A stretch of DNA of 64,000 nucleotides from Macrothele yani (lineage: Eukaryota > Arthropoda > Arachnida > Araneae > Macrothelidae). Numbering within the stretch: the stretch's first letter is position 1; every line of letters begins with the position of its first letter. The notes beneath the pieces were generated by a model that saw only the letters and a program-made list of their open reading frames with translations, ran no database searches and was not told where the DNA came from. Below are positions 20,885 through 32,580 of the stretch, piece after piece. The DNA is taken from NCBI GenBank assembly GCA_039090855.1, contig CM077007.1, positions 12,573,515 through 12,637,514 on the forward strand. Direction: 5' to 3'. A program made the translations under genes and the position numbers.

Positions 20885-21495
20885 ATACAAATGTTTCGTA
20901 CTTGTTTAACAATACAGGGTTCTAATATTGTCTTAAAAATTAAGCCTTATTTATTTTCCGGTAATTTAAGTGCTGTAAAAATGCAGACTTGTGTATATTT
21001 AACATGCGTGGGATAATAGTTGTTTGTCAGTATATGTTTGGTTTTACTTGATAATTGTTTATCGTTCAAATGAAATACCCCAACATAAATTTCACTGTAA
21101 AGCACTCTTCTGACTAAAGCGCAAGCGCAAGCCTGCTGCAGGAACTGGCTTCATTGTAAAGCTTACTGAATTACTTAACCTAACCCCGGATAGTTTCATT
21201 TCGTTGCTCTGAAATCCTTAATTGCACACGAAAGAGCTAATTAGACACAGAATAATAACACACAGGCTATAATGAATTAGCTTTATTTACTTTCCGCTAA
21301 GCTAATTATTATGAATGATTCTCTTCTTACCAGCTAGCTAATGATATACTTGCACTAAGCTTCAAAATAATGAATTCCCAAAAGGGTGTTGTTACTAGTT
21401 AATTACGAACTTAAACAAAGTCTCAACGCTGGTTATTTATATTACGTAATAAAAGTCATAAACCTAACAGCCAGACAGAGGTCTGACAAAAACTA
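20885..21495. other. No feature seen
   Basis: AT-rich sequence without a recognised repeat or ORF. Confidence 0.35.
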
Positions 21496-21550
21496 TTTCA
21501 GTAAGTTCAGTCTTTCTCATATGAATTGAGAAAGACTGAACTTACTGAAA
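21496..21550. repeat. Perfect hairpin, 24-bp arms, 7-nt loop
   Basis: 21496-21519 and 21527-21550 are exact reverse complements separated by TATGAAT. The arm begins TTTCAGTAAGTTCAG. There is no terminator context here. It may be a short inverted repeat or a small-RNA precursor, which cannot be decided from sequence alone. Confidence 0.9.
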
Positions 21551-22018
21551 ACTTGTTTATTTCCAAGACTCTTGGTCAACTAAGGCACTCATATATCTTG
21601 TACATAATAATGAATAAACTTTCCTCTTATTGTACACACTCTCTCATAACAACACCTCGCAACGCCAACACACCAACCAACCAACAAGTCTCGATGAACG
21701 CGCCTATATACTAGCTACCACCACGTCATGACTTACACTCATTGCCAGATCTCATTCAGCGGGTGAAATAATATTTCGTTCAGTAGGAAGATAATTTACA
21801 TAGTAAAATAAAATAACCAGAGATAGTAAAATCAAAAGGAAAGTGAATATAGAGTATACGTTACAAGGCGAATTCAAAAGACTTACTATGCTCACTATTT
21901 ATTTATATCTCCCTTGCTAGCGTGTGATTCGTCAAAGACACATTTCAGTTAATAGTCTTGATCACAGGAAACATCAGCTGCAGAACATATTTATATATAT
22001 ATATATATATAAATATGT

Positions 22019-22502
22019 CTTTATGTCTTAAAAGAAAAGTGTTTCATCAATGCATCCTTCCAGTGCTTACGTACGGTGCAGAGACGTGGACCTTAACTAA
22101 AAGAGACATATAAAGGCTGCAGACAACTCAAAGAAGCATGAATAGGTGCATGCTTGGTGTAACCAGGAGAGATAAGAAGAGGAACTCGTGGATCCGAAAA
22201 ATGACAAGAGTGGAAGACATCATGATCAGAGTTAAATCCCTGAAATGGCAATGGGCTGGACATACTGCCAGAAGGACAGACCATCGATGGGCAGCCGAAA
22301 TTTTAGATTGGATTCTAAGGGACAGGAAAAGACCCAGAAGAAGACCACATGGAAGATGGGTGGATGAAATTCGAAAGTGTGCGGGAATAACATGGAGGAG
22401 ACTGGCACAAGACAGACCGTTGTGTAAGAGACTTGGAGAGACCTTCGTCCAGCAGTGGATTGATAATGGTTGACAATGCTGCTGCTGCTGCTGATGATGA
22501 TA
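22019..22502 (+). mobile_element. RTE-type LINE, 3' end fragment
   Basis: The C-terminal part of the LINE protein is open from 22138 to the stop at 22473, with RRDKKRNSWIRKMTRVEDIM, RVKSLKWQWAGHTARRTDHR and ending ETFVQQWIDNG. The 5' part (22019-22137) is frame-broken. The tail is (TGC)n(TGA)n. The truncated 5' end sits a few bases after a (TA)n tract at 21990-22010. Confidence 0.85.
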
Positions 22503-22742
22503 TTTAAGCAATATTAAAAGACTGCTTTCGCTTTAATGCAGCAATTCATAATGAAGCAACTATCGCTTCAAACATCAGAATATATCAAGTGCTCATGATA
22601 CAACAGAGCTTGTGATTAAAAGTATTCGTACGAAACAATACTCGTTCTAACCCAAACAGTGTCTATGGAAAGACACATCGTTCTTGAAACAAAAAATACT
22701 TCTTGAATTTTATCATTTCGCAGTTATGATTGCCACAGTAGT

Positions 22743-23310
22743 ATGATAGAGGAACGTCTTGTTGTTTTTCTTTGTGCGTATTTAGATGGAAATGAAAAGC
22801 TGGAACAGCTGGTTGTTGAAATATTTGCAAAAGTACGGTGTTTGAAAGTTGTGCATGCTTTGCTATGCAAGTGCACAAACAATTCTAAAGCATGGATAAA
22901 AACAAAAGCGTTTTTAGAGATTTTTAATGGTCCTGATGCCGAAATGAGAAATTCCAAGAGAAGAATTTTATTGTTCATAGATAGCGTTGCAGATCATCAT
23001 ACAGATGGGAAAAGTTTAGGAAGCATAAGAATGGTGTTTTCCCCCGCAAATTGTATTGGAAGACAACAGCCACTAGACATGGGGATTATTCGTAGTTTCA
23101 AATCGCATTACCGAGAAAGCTTAATGCGAAAAGAAGCTGCTGCGATAGAGAAAAAACTTAAAATTTAACATTCTGCAAGCTATGCGCCTCAGAGTTGCAG
23201 CCTGGAAAATAATTTTGCTACATATTGTTGCAAACTGTTTCTGCAAAGCTGGCTTTATGGAATCGGAGATACAGGATGTTGACACTTGTAATGTCCGTTT
23301 AAGTATAGCT
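22743..23310 (+). pseudogene. Tigger/pogo-type transposase, DDE-domain fragment
   Basis: A 141-codon open frame (22743-23168) matches the catalytic core of Tigger/pogo transposases (DDE_1, CENP-B-like). It reads ERLVVFLCAYLDGNEKLEQL, then SKRRILLFIDSVADHH with the catalytic Asp in LLFID, then NCIGRQQPLDMGIIRSFKSH containing the QPLDMGII signature. A neighbouring frame continues with LQAMR and AAWKII to about 23310. The N-terminal CENP-B-type DNA-binding domain, the start of the first catalytic block and the terminal repeats are absent. Such genes are sometimes domesticated, but the truncation and frame change argue for a dead fragment. Confidence 0.8.
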
Positions 23311-23319
23311 GACTGAACA

Positions 23320-23746
23320 CTACACAAAAACTACACCTTTAGTGAAACAGGAGTCATTCAAGTAAACGTCGAGAAAAAGTTACTTACGATTCGTCTTTAT
23401 TCAGCCACTAATACTTTGGCACTTTCACAAAGTATAACCAAACTAACGTGAGTTAACAATAATAATAATAATTGGTTAAGAGAACAACACCAACACTAAA
23501 GTATAACACGCAGCCTTTAAATAACTCAAACTTCAATTTAATAAACGTTTCTTCCAAATTAGTATTACTTCCACCATCTCCACTCCTTTGCCGCTTTCAC
23601 TCATCATATAACGTTCAGTACTCATCGGACACATACACACGTCATACGTTCCGATCCCAAGGTGTTGCCAACCATACTCATGCGAGAGAGAAGATATCGC
23701 ATTTAGTTTGAAAAAAGCTAAAGGAGAATGAACTCAAATTTACATA
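23320..23746. other. No gene; short (AAT)n
   Basis: Contains (AATAAT)n at about 23457-23473. The rest is unrecognised. It ends at the TA target of the Tc1-like element. Confidence 0.4.
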
Positions 23747-25155
23747 CACTGCTGATCACCCAAAATGCAACACCAAGAAGAACACGAGATAGCAAAGCCA
23801 GATTTACTGGACACATAACAACCGATACAGAGATTAAACGATTGAGCTTACAGGCCCGTGAGACTTGCGGAACACGCAGACATCAATAGTTCGTGTGGCC
23901 CCCATGGCTGGCAATAACGGCCGCTACACGCCGTGGCATCGAACGAAAGAGGCTTTGGATGTGGGCTTGGGGTATGTCGGTCCAGGCTGCTTCCACACGT
24001 TGCTACAGTTCATCAGGCGCAGCCGCGGGTGGTGCTTGCCGCGCCACTCGGTTGCCGATCACCGACCAGACGTGTTCGATGGGCGACATATCGGAAGAAC
24101 AGGCAAGCCACCGCAGAAGTGACTCCTGGTGGGCCGTAAAGAATTGTTTAACGATGCGTGCCACGTGCGGGCGCGCATTGTCCTGTTGAAACGTGGCCGC
24201 TGGTAGGTTCTGCAGGTAAGGGAAGACAACAGGCTCCAAAGCGTCGCAGATGTAGCGGTGACTGTTGAGTGTACCGGCGATGCTTACCAGAGGGGTGTAG
24301 GTGTCATATCCAATTGAGCCCCAAACCATAACGCCAGGCGACAGACCTGTATGGCAATGCATAATGCAGGCGTCATACAGTCTCTCGCCGGGGTGCCGCC
24401 ACACGCGGATCCGACCATCGTGGTGTTGCAGCCAGAAGCGGGATTCGTCGGAGAAGACAATGTCGTTCCATTCCGTAGTCCAGGTGCGGCGTTTAACGGC
24501 CAACTGCCGCCGCACTCGCCGGTAGTGTAACGTCAATGGTAATCGGAGCAATGGGCGCCGTGCGACAAGTCCCCGCACATGCAGACGACGTCGAACGGTA
24601 CGTGCTAACACAGGTTGTCGCGCAACACACCCTAATTCCTGCGCTAACTTTCGTGATGTGGCGGTGCGAGCCGTCAATGCCCGCCGCACAACATGCCGGT
24701 CCTCTCATTCGGAGGTGTGTCGCGCCTGCGGCAATCGCTTACGTCGATCCGTCCGTCCCTCCTGCACCCACCGAATCCATACTCGCCTCACTGGGGCTGG
24801 ATGTCGTCCCAGACGGGCGAGGATGTCTCGGTGTGATAAACCGCTGTCGCGATAAGCCGCTATTATTCCTCTGTCAAACACCGAAACGTGCTGGAATGAC
24901 TGCCGTATTCTGCGACGAGCCATCTGGAAGCTTCCCACGCACAGGTCCGGCAGTACAGCACACTTCCACTAGTTACACGCCGCCTTCTGGGCACCCTTCT
25001 TATTGTGCTTCTCGGTGGCGTGCCGGACGCACATGATTTGCATATGCCCTGCAATGCTAATCGTTTGTATGTCCTTTCGCGGGCGACGCATGCTCCGAAT
25101 TTCAGGCCAATCGGATGGTTCCTTCTTGGTGTTGCATTTTTGGTGGCCAGCAGTG
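23747..25155 (-). mobile_element. Tc1-like transposon (family T), nearly complete, 1.41 kb
   Basis: Bounded by TA on both sides. The left end CACTGCTGATCACCCAAAAT and the complement of the right end (CACTGCTGGCCACCAAAAAT) are close inverted repeats, extending through TGCAACACCAAGAAG. Further copies of the same family lie at 45289-46709 and, truncated, at 43035-43369. Confidence 0.9.
23883..24938 (-). pseudogene. Tc1-like transposase (family T), two in-frame stops
   Basis: A single frame of 352 codons runs from MGSFQMARRRIRQ to GGHTNY with no indel, broken only by two stop codons. One follows RHTSE near residue 77, where the sister copy has Arg; the other follows PDEL near 24003, where the fragment at 43035 has Trp. 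The N-terminal helix-turn-helix region includes SHRDILARLGRHPAPVRRVW. The catalytic residues are all present: FSDESRFW, FQQDNARPH and MSPIEHVW. GC content is higher than the surroundings, as in the sister copies. It should bind the terminal repeats and cut at TA, but the stops make it inactive unless suppressed. Confidence 0.9.
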
Positions 25156-25157
25156 TA

Positions 25158-25589
25158 TATATATAATGGGAAAAATTAAATCAATAATTTTTTTCTCTCT
25201 TTCTTTCTTCTTTTTCTCTGTATGTAGTGCAATGACCTACAGTTATTCATTGAAACTGAGTGAATAGGAATGCATACATTCTAGAGTTCATAGGTTTTCT
25301 CACCTTACCTGTTTGCCCTATTCGTGACGCCACACGTTACACCAGAGTGTAACTACCAAACCTCCCATTTTTTTGGATTTTTCTATACTTAACGCCTGTA
25401 CGCTACGCATCACCACACTCCATGTATCCTTTTACAGTTTTGCTGCTACCTTTTCAAAGTTTATTTGACTTTAATATCCGTGAAGTCCTAGGTACGCATA
25501 GATTTCCTTAATACAAAGTGAGCAAATTGTTCCAATTTTTATGTTTCTTTCTTTTCTTTATCCTTTTTTTATTTGGTATCTCGCCTTAC
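25158..25589. other. No feature seen
   Basis: Pyrimidine-rich DNA with short (TCTT)n runs near 25190. No ORF or repeat recognised. Confidence 0.35.
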
Positions 25590-25792
25590 GGTTTAACGAG
25601 CATGAGTAGCTCCAGGAGTAATACGCATTCGTCTGTCCCTAATATGAGGTCACTCTTTACAGGAAGCGGAGAGAGCAAGCGCTGAAAGTCAAGCGCACCG
25701 GCTATGTCTCCTCCGGAACTCGAACAAGAGCCCAGCTCGGGCGATTAGCCAGAAGTCTACATCTTTGACCACTCGGCCACCGAGGTGAGGGT
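25590..25792 (-). mobile_element. tRNA-derived SINE (family S), degenerate
   Basis: The minus strand has a tRNA-like head with a long variable arm (about 25700-25792, opening CTCGGTGGCCGAGTGGTCAA) and the body block CTCCTGTAAAGAGTGACC. This head is the clearest class-II tRNA relic of the family, with an A-box-like TGGCCGAGTGG. Confidence 0.6.
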
Positions 25793-27904
25793 TTTAATGT
25801 TTCACTTTGTTCAGATCAGAATTTCTTTAGATAGGATACGCCGCAAACGCTGTATGCAGTATAATAGTACAGCAATGAATTGCTTCCGAGGTGATGAAAG
25901 TAAAGTATTTTGCTTTAGCCTTGCCAAAGTTTTGATAAGCGTCTAGTGATATACATATCACTATTTTAACTTTCCTCTTTAGTTTCTTTGTCTTATGTAA
26001 ATTTTGTTACCTCTTACATATGTTTTTCATTCTGAACATCATATTGGAATTTCAGGTTTCTTCCACGTTTTGGCAATGACTGGCAGCTAGACAGAGAGTA
26101 AACAAAACAAGCTCGTTGTAGAGAGAGGAGTTGACAAGCAAACCTAACAAACGAATGTTCTTTGTCATTTAATGATATACCATACTTTGTCTGCTATTAC
26201 CCTATATGGCTACTTGTGCTCAAGTGAAACTGTGGCACTAACACGAAGTTGTTCTTCAAATTGTGTTGTATTATACATCAGCAATTGGTTACTGATAAAG
26301 GAGCGCTTTGGATTTTTAGTAACTGCTCTTTCTCAGAGTTGTGATCTCTTTGTCTGTTAGGTACTATTATTATTGCTGTTATCCTTATTCAAGTACTAGT
26401 GTTAAACATCCAGGAACTATTTCAGGGCAGCAAAATAACTTGAAAATAACATTAAAACATTATAATTTCTTAAAATACAGCTCTTTAGCAAAGAGAAGAC
26501 ATGAAAACTCTTCGCAACCTTTCTTACTAATGGCGAACGAGGACACATAGAGGCTGATGAAAATCTTATTTAATCATTTGATTCCTCAGTTCTAGAATAA
26601 ACTGGAGTTACCGAAAATCGGCCGCGCAGTGTAAGTGACAGCAGATATCTGCCTTTGGAATTGCTTTTGTAGATTTGGATTCCAGATTTCTCTCTCTATA
26701 TTTCCGATCGCGTGACTTTTGGATGGCATGCAAATAGAAACTGCGTGACACAATTCTCATTCACAAAGGCCGAACTTTCGGAAACTCATTCAGAACTATC
26801 TCAATTCTGGCGCATGAAATGAGAATGTGCAAGAATAGGATTTATTCTGTCGATTTGCTTAGATATGGTGTAAAGGGAAACTGAAATAACCACGGGCAAC
26901 ACAAATTTCAGTTGTCTTGTGCTCGTTTAATGACTGATTTTGCTAAAAAAGTGTTAAAGGTAACGCGCCTTATAACGCAGAAAAGGGAATAAATTATGCT
27001 CGTAATCTTTGTTCTGTCGTCTTGACATCGTAATAAAAGTTGCTCGTGTTACGAGTCTTAGTGATTCTATGCGGTTAAATTTTCCTGTAACCGTTCGAAT
27101 GATCTACGAGAGCGTTTATTAATAAAACCTATGTACGGGCAGTTAAGAAATTTGAACTATTCTGTGGTCCTGTAAAATTTCTGAGTGTTCTGCAGGGATC
27201 AGGTATAATTTATAAATTCTTTGCTGCGGTTCCGGTTAAATTTGTGAATTCTCTGCAGACTCCTAAAATAATGTTAGATTTGAACACACATATTAAACTG
27301 GTAAAGCAATCAGTTTCCCGGGTTTAACAAAAATACATGAATAAGCTTCTGTGACAGATTTGTCTGAGTTTTCTTGAAATTACATATAGAATATATTGCA
27401 CGGAAAGTCGGAAACATTTAATTGAAATACGTTCCTGTCATTCCGAAACTTTAGACGCAGCCCTTTTAGATTAGTCTACTTTCTTTCTTTCTTCTCTGTG
27501 TTTAGGTGTTTCCCCTTATCTTGATATTTATTTTGATACCTTATTCTTTTTTTATTGGCTGAGCCATTTTTTTCTTGGAGCAAATCTATATATTTTTTGA
27601 AATAAGTGGTGCCATCTCTTTCTCTGTGCAAAAAAAAAAAAAAAAAAATGCAAAAACAGAATGTATTCCTCCAAACTGAAGGTGCATTATTAAATTACTA
27701 TTTTAACGTTGTAGAAATACTGTATTTATATACTACAATTATACGTAGTAACACATTAGCAGCACACCACCCAAGGTCAGAATAAAAAAAAAATAAGCGC
27801 AAAGAAACGCACACAAATCAAGGCAACAAATCACCACATACCTCAAGATAAAATAAATAAATAGTCAAGATGAAGTGGGAGAGTGGGCCAACGGGGAAAT
27901 AATT
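25793..27904. other. No gene recognised
   Basis: About 2.1 kb of AT-rich DNA with an A18 run at about 27631. Short ORFs (26172-26360, 26341-26550) have no motif. Confidence 0.4.
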
Positions 27905-28730
27905 ATGTTAAGATGTGAAAAAATGGAATGCGAGAATATTCGCATTTTTCTCGCATTTTCCTTTTTTGTATTACTATTTGCATTTGAAATACATTTTCTC
28001 TCAAAAAGTATCGAGGAATTGTTTATTTGAAATAGTGGAACGATTTATAGTGAGTAGTAATACACGAAGCAACTTGGTCTCATACGTAAACAAACCCGCC
28101 GGCAAATTGCGACGGAAAGATCCACGTAACGCTTCGGAAAATTGACACAGTAAACAGCAAAATCAAATTTCAAATTGTAAATCGCGCATGTTATGTCAAA
28201 TTCGAGAAAATGGTGGAAGAAAACAAATTAAAATAATCCCGTGGAAATTACTTCAGTAATAGCAATATTAAGCTTTAACATACGGAGAGCCGAGGTCAAG
28301 TAGGTAAACAAACCCGCTGGTGATTGCGGCGGAATGATACACGTAACACTTCGGAAGTCCAGCACAAAATTTATGGCAAAAGCCATTAATATAGTCGCTT
28401 CTACCACTTTTGGGATGAATAGCAATATTAAGCTTTGAAGAAATGAAATGAGAAGAAATTAAAAACATTCTTGCATTTCACATTTCTTATATTCTAATTG
28501 AATTTCAGTGAAATGCGTTTCGTCTCAAAGGTCTCGTGGTACTGGTTTTATAAACAGAGAAATTATTAATAGTTCTTAGTGACACAAGAAAAGCGGTGGT
28601 CTAAAACGCAACCCCCTCCCTATCCGTAATTGCGAAGGAAAGATTCACAAAACACTTCGGAAGTTCAGCCCCCAAATGTTGGCAGAATTTATTAATATTG
28701 TCATTTTTTTACGTTAGGCGCGATGTTCAC
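27905..28730 (+). repeat. Degenerate direct repeats (three units)
   Basis: The block GTAAACAAACCCGC, G(G)CGGAA(A/T)GAT(C/A)CACGTAAC and CTTCGGAA recurs near 28086, 28303 and, more decayed, 28590. Preceding blocks with ATTCGCATTT/CTTGCATTTCAC and GTCTCAAA(A/G) also repeat. This looks like an old tandem duplication of a few hundred bases. Non-coding. Confidence 0.55.
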
Positions 28731-29787
28731 GTAGTTTTTACATAGTTTCCACAAAAGTGTAGTGAAATGTTGTCACGGAAAAGCGTAATGAAATATCGTT
28801 CCGTGAGCTTATAACACAGTGTACAACAAGATCAAATTTCAACAATGGTTGAAGATTTAAAAATTAATTAAAAATTTTCAAATTTGAATTTTAAATGAAA
28901 GGCTCCGAGGTACACGCATTTACGTAGCACGGCAGGTTTCTGCCAAACTTCAAACCTCTGCATTCAATAATATTTTTCTGTTGTTGACTGACAGACAGGC
29001 AGGCACATACTCAGAATTTCGTTTTTATAGATATATGAAAGTCTAGAAAAGAAAACAAATGAGTTTTAGTCAGATCATTCTTCGAAATTCGCTTCTTTTT
29101 TTACCATTGAGAAAAAGACAAAACCATTTATTGACTGTTTTTTAAATCATAAGATGATTCCGTATGTGTATTTTTTTAGGGTAGTGATGTAGTTGATTAA
29201 ATAATCAATTAAAGAGTAAGTAATAAAATTTAGAAAAGTCTACTTTGGTTCATGAAGGCTGATATTACGAAAATTATCTACTAAATAAGTATTATATAAA
29301 GTCTATTCTTCGTCACAAAAATATTTGGCGCAACCTGAATCTGTTTAATTTACCAGTTTTATATGAGAAGGTTGAGTGGAGCCATACTCGAGAGATAACA
29401 GCATAGAGCCAGAGGTTTCTGGCACCTCCCACTGCTGAGTTGGAAATAAATCTTGGAAAAGGCATGGATGTTTTAGCTCTTAGAGAACTGATTTTCTCCC
29501 TTCCTTGGAAGCAACAACCCTAAATTTGAAATCAGGGATTTTTCTGATCTGAGACACTTATTTGGGGAGTTGTATCATGAGGTTAAATAAAACGAAAAAG
29601 AAAAAGATAAAAATTATACAGAACGATATGTTTTTTGAATCAATATAAAATGCAAAAATCATCGAATATTTATCAGCACATCAAATCTTAAAAACAAGTG
29701 TTTGTGGCAACTGAAAATTTCTTCATCACAGTGATATGCTGAAAAAAAGAACTTCTTGAATTTGTTTCTCAGAAAAAAAAAACAGTT
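28731..29787. other. No feature seen
   Basis: AT-rich DNA. A small (GACA)-like run occurs near 28985. Nothing coding. Confidence 0.35.
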
Positions 29788-30366
29788 GATATCAAGTGAG
29801 GGTCACATTGATGAAGAAATTAATCGGCGTACAAAACTTGCCTGGAGAGCTTTTGGAAGAAACAGCATAATTTTCAAGAGCAATATGCCATTATGTCTTA
29901 AAAGAAAAGTGTTTGATCAATGCATCCTTCCAGTGCTTACGTATGGTGCAGAGACGTGGACCTTAACTAAAAGAGACATACAAAGGCTGCAGACAACTCA
30001 AAAAAGCATGGAGAGGTGCATGCTTGGTGTAGCCAGGAGAGATAAGAAGAGGAACTCGTGGATCCGAAAAATGACGAGAGTGGAAGACATCATGATCAGA
30101 GTTAAATCCCTGAAATGGCAATGGGCTGGACATACTGCCAGAAGGACAGACCATAGATGGACAGCCGAAATTTTAGATTGGATTCCAAGGGACAGGAAAA
30201 GACCCAGAAAAAGACCACATGGGAGATGGGTGGATGAAATTCGTAAATATGCGGGAGTGACATGGAGGAGACTGGCACAAGACAGACCGTTGTGGAGGAA
30301 ACTTGGGGAGACCTTCGTCCAGCAGTGGATTGATAATGGTTGACAATGATGATGATGATGATGATG
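29788..30366 (+). mobile_element. RTE-type LINE, 3' end fragment with open frame
   Basis: The sequence of the LINE begins at ATATCAAGTGAGGGTCAC (29789) and stays in one frame to the stop at 30343, giving the last ~180 residues: EEINRRTKLAWRAFGRNSII, CILPVLTYGAETWTLTKRDI and the C-terminal FVQQWIDNG. The nominal ATG at 29756 lies in flanking DNA. The tail is (GAT)n. The fragment lacks endonuclease and polymerase motifs, so it is a dead 5'-truncated insertion. Confidence 0.85.
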
Positions 30367-30619
30367 TTACCGTTACGCCACCCAGAACAAGAACGCCCAA
30401 ACAACTGAGGATATTTATCGGGACTCAGATAAAACGTTCAACCGTGCTCAAATCGAAGCATATAGTATCCTTCAACTTGGCGGCACGCCAGCAATTTTAA
30501 AATTTTTCAAGTTTTCAAAGGCATATCTACTTACATGATTAATTTGATCTGCCCGTAACATCTATTTGACTATCATTTATTTCTGAAGAGTTATTTCTTC
30601 AGGGGATTTGCTGCTTTTG

Positions 30620-31147
30620 ACACACTTGTGCATTAAGAAAAAATTGAAATTATGTAGAAAACATGTTCAGGAAACGCTCTCCGATAAAGAAAGAATTTTT
30701 CAAATCGGATGCTTAGAAGCAGAGATATCGACAAAAAGGAGATATACACCTTCGCCCTCTGGCGGAAAAACTATACACTATGTTAAGCAGAAGGTATTCT
30801 TAAAAGGTTTTTGGTGAGCGGTATTGGTCCTCAAAAGAAGTTTTCTAATCGAATTTTCAGAAGCTCAGATTTTGCTCCGAATACTTCTGAAACAGAAAAT
30901 AAGCACTTACGCCCTCTGGTGGTCAACTTATTCTCTAGCAAAAATTAGAAATTATATGTAGAACATTTCCCACCAGGACCTGTATGCGATGCAGACATTT
31001 TTTGAAATCGGACTTTTATAAACAGAGATATCAGGGAAATCACAATTCATCTTCACGCCCCCTAGCGGAAAATTCATGCATTACTTGAAAAAGTAACTGC
31101 ACCCAAAATGGAAAGAATTTTTTTCAATCGGATATTTAGAAGCAAAT
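30620..31147 (+). repeat. Degenerate repeat array, left part
   Basis: Units carry CGCCCTCTGGCGGAAAA or CGCCCTCTGGTGGTCAA or CGCCCCCTAGCGGAAAA, preceded by AATCGGA(T/C)(G/T)(C/T)TTA(G/T)AAGCAGA(G)ATATC. At least three units are seen at roughly 100-200 bp spacing. The array is cut by an RTE LINE at 31148. Confidence 0.6.
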
Positions 31148-32370
31148 AAGGTAACACTGGGCATGGCTCAACCGAGAGAACAAGCTTGATTCAGGAGTGG
31201 CTACAGCACTATAGATCATATCCACATACTGAGAGAACTAATTGAAAGAGCGAGGGAATATGAACTTCCATTTTGCATGGCTTTTATCGATTATGAAAAG
31301 GCCTTTGATTCGGTGAAACCATCAGCAGTTACTATGGCTCTGAAATCCTGCGGTATTGAAGATGCATACATTAATATTATTAATAACATCTATGAAAATG
31401 CAAGTGCAAAGATTCGGCTGTTTGAAAATACAACACACATAAAAATTGGAAAGGGAGTGAGACAAGTTGACACCATATCTCCGAAGCTCTTTAATGCCGC
31501 ATTGGAAAATGTCTTTCAATCACTGAACTGGGAAAACAAGGGGATAAAGATTAATGGAGGTTGTCTAACTCACCTTCGTTTTGCTGATGATGTAGTCATT
31601 TTTGCAACTACCCCCTCAGAGCTGCAGAGTATGATCCAGGAACTTGATGACGAGAGTAAAGAAGTGGGATTAAAAATGAACTTTCAGAAGACAAAAGTGA
31701 TGTAGAATGCTTTTTCAAGAAATGAAGATTTATCGATTGATGGGGGAAAGCTAGAGATAACTGATACCTACATTTATCTTGGACAACAGATATCAAATGA
31801 GGGTCACATTGATAAAGAAATTAATCGGCGTATAAAACTTCTCTGGAGAAAGTTTTATAAGTTTTATGGAAGAAACAGTATAATTTTCAAGAGCAATATG
31901 CCATTATGTCTTAAAAGAAAAGTGCTTGATCAATGCATCCTTCCAGTGCTTACGTATGATGAAGAGACATGGATCTTGACTAAAGGAGACATACAAAAAC
32001 TGCAGACAACTCAAAGAAGCATGAATAGGTGCATGCTTGGTGTAACCAGGAGAGATAAGAAGAGGAACTCGTGGATCCGAAAAATGACAAGAGGGGAAGA
32101 CATTAGGATCAGAGTAAAATCCCTGAAATGGAAACGAGCTGGACATATTTTCAGAAGGACAGATCATCGATAGACAGCCGACATTTTAGACTGCATTCCA
32201 AGGGACAGGGAAAAGACCCAAAATAAGATCACATGCGAGATGGGCGGATGAAATTAGAAAGTATGCGGAAGTAACATGGAGGAGACCGGCACAAGACAGA
32301 CCGTAGTGGAGGAAACTTGGGGAGACTTTCGTCCAGCAGTGGATTGATAATGGTTGACAATGATGATGAT
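31148..32370 (+). mobile_element. RTE-type LINE, 5'-truncated, inserted in repeat array
   Basis: It starts within the reverse transcriptase domain at GGTAACACTGGGCATGGCTC and ends with a (GAT)n tail. The open part 31277-31705 includes the catalytic blocks AFIDYEKAFDSVKPSAV (motif A, intact) and HLRFADDVVIFATT (motif C). The polymerase motif usually RQGD reads RQVD. Beyond 31700 stops and frame changes accumulate, and the C-terminal region (31898-32340) is broken. Non-functional. Confidence 0.85.
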
Positions 32371-32580
32371 ATGGAATAAAATGTATTTTGAATTCGATAG
32401 CATCTGCATTTACGCCATCTAGCGGCGAAGTTTTGCACCCAAAAAGAACTGAAAAGCAAGGATTATCGTTCTCACATTTCAAGCTTTCCGATGCAAAAAG
32501 AATTTTTGGAAATCGGACTAATGACGGCACAGATATGGTGTCCACAGACGGACGGACGGACGGACAAAATTATACTGTAG
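32371..32580 (+). repeat. Degenerate repeat array, right part
   Basis: TTTACGCCATCTAGCGGCGAAG (32410-32431 region) and GGAAATCGGACTAATGAC continue the pattern seen left of the LINE. A short (GGAC)n run follows at 32549-32567. Confidence 0.5.
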
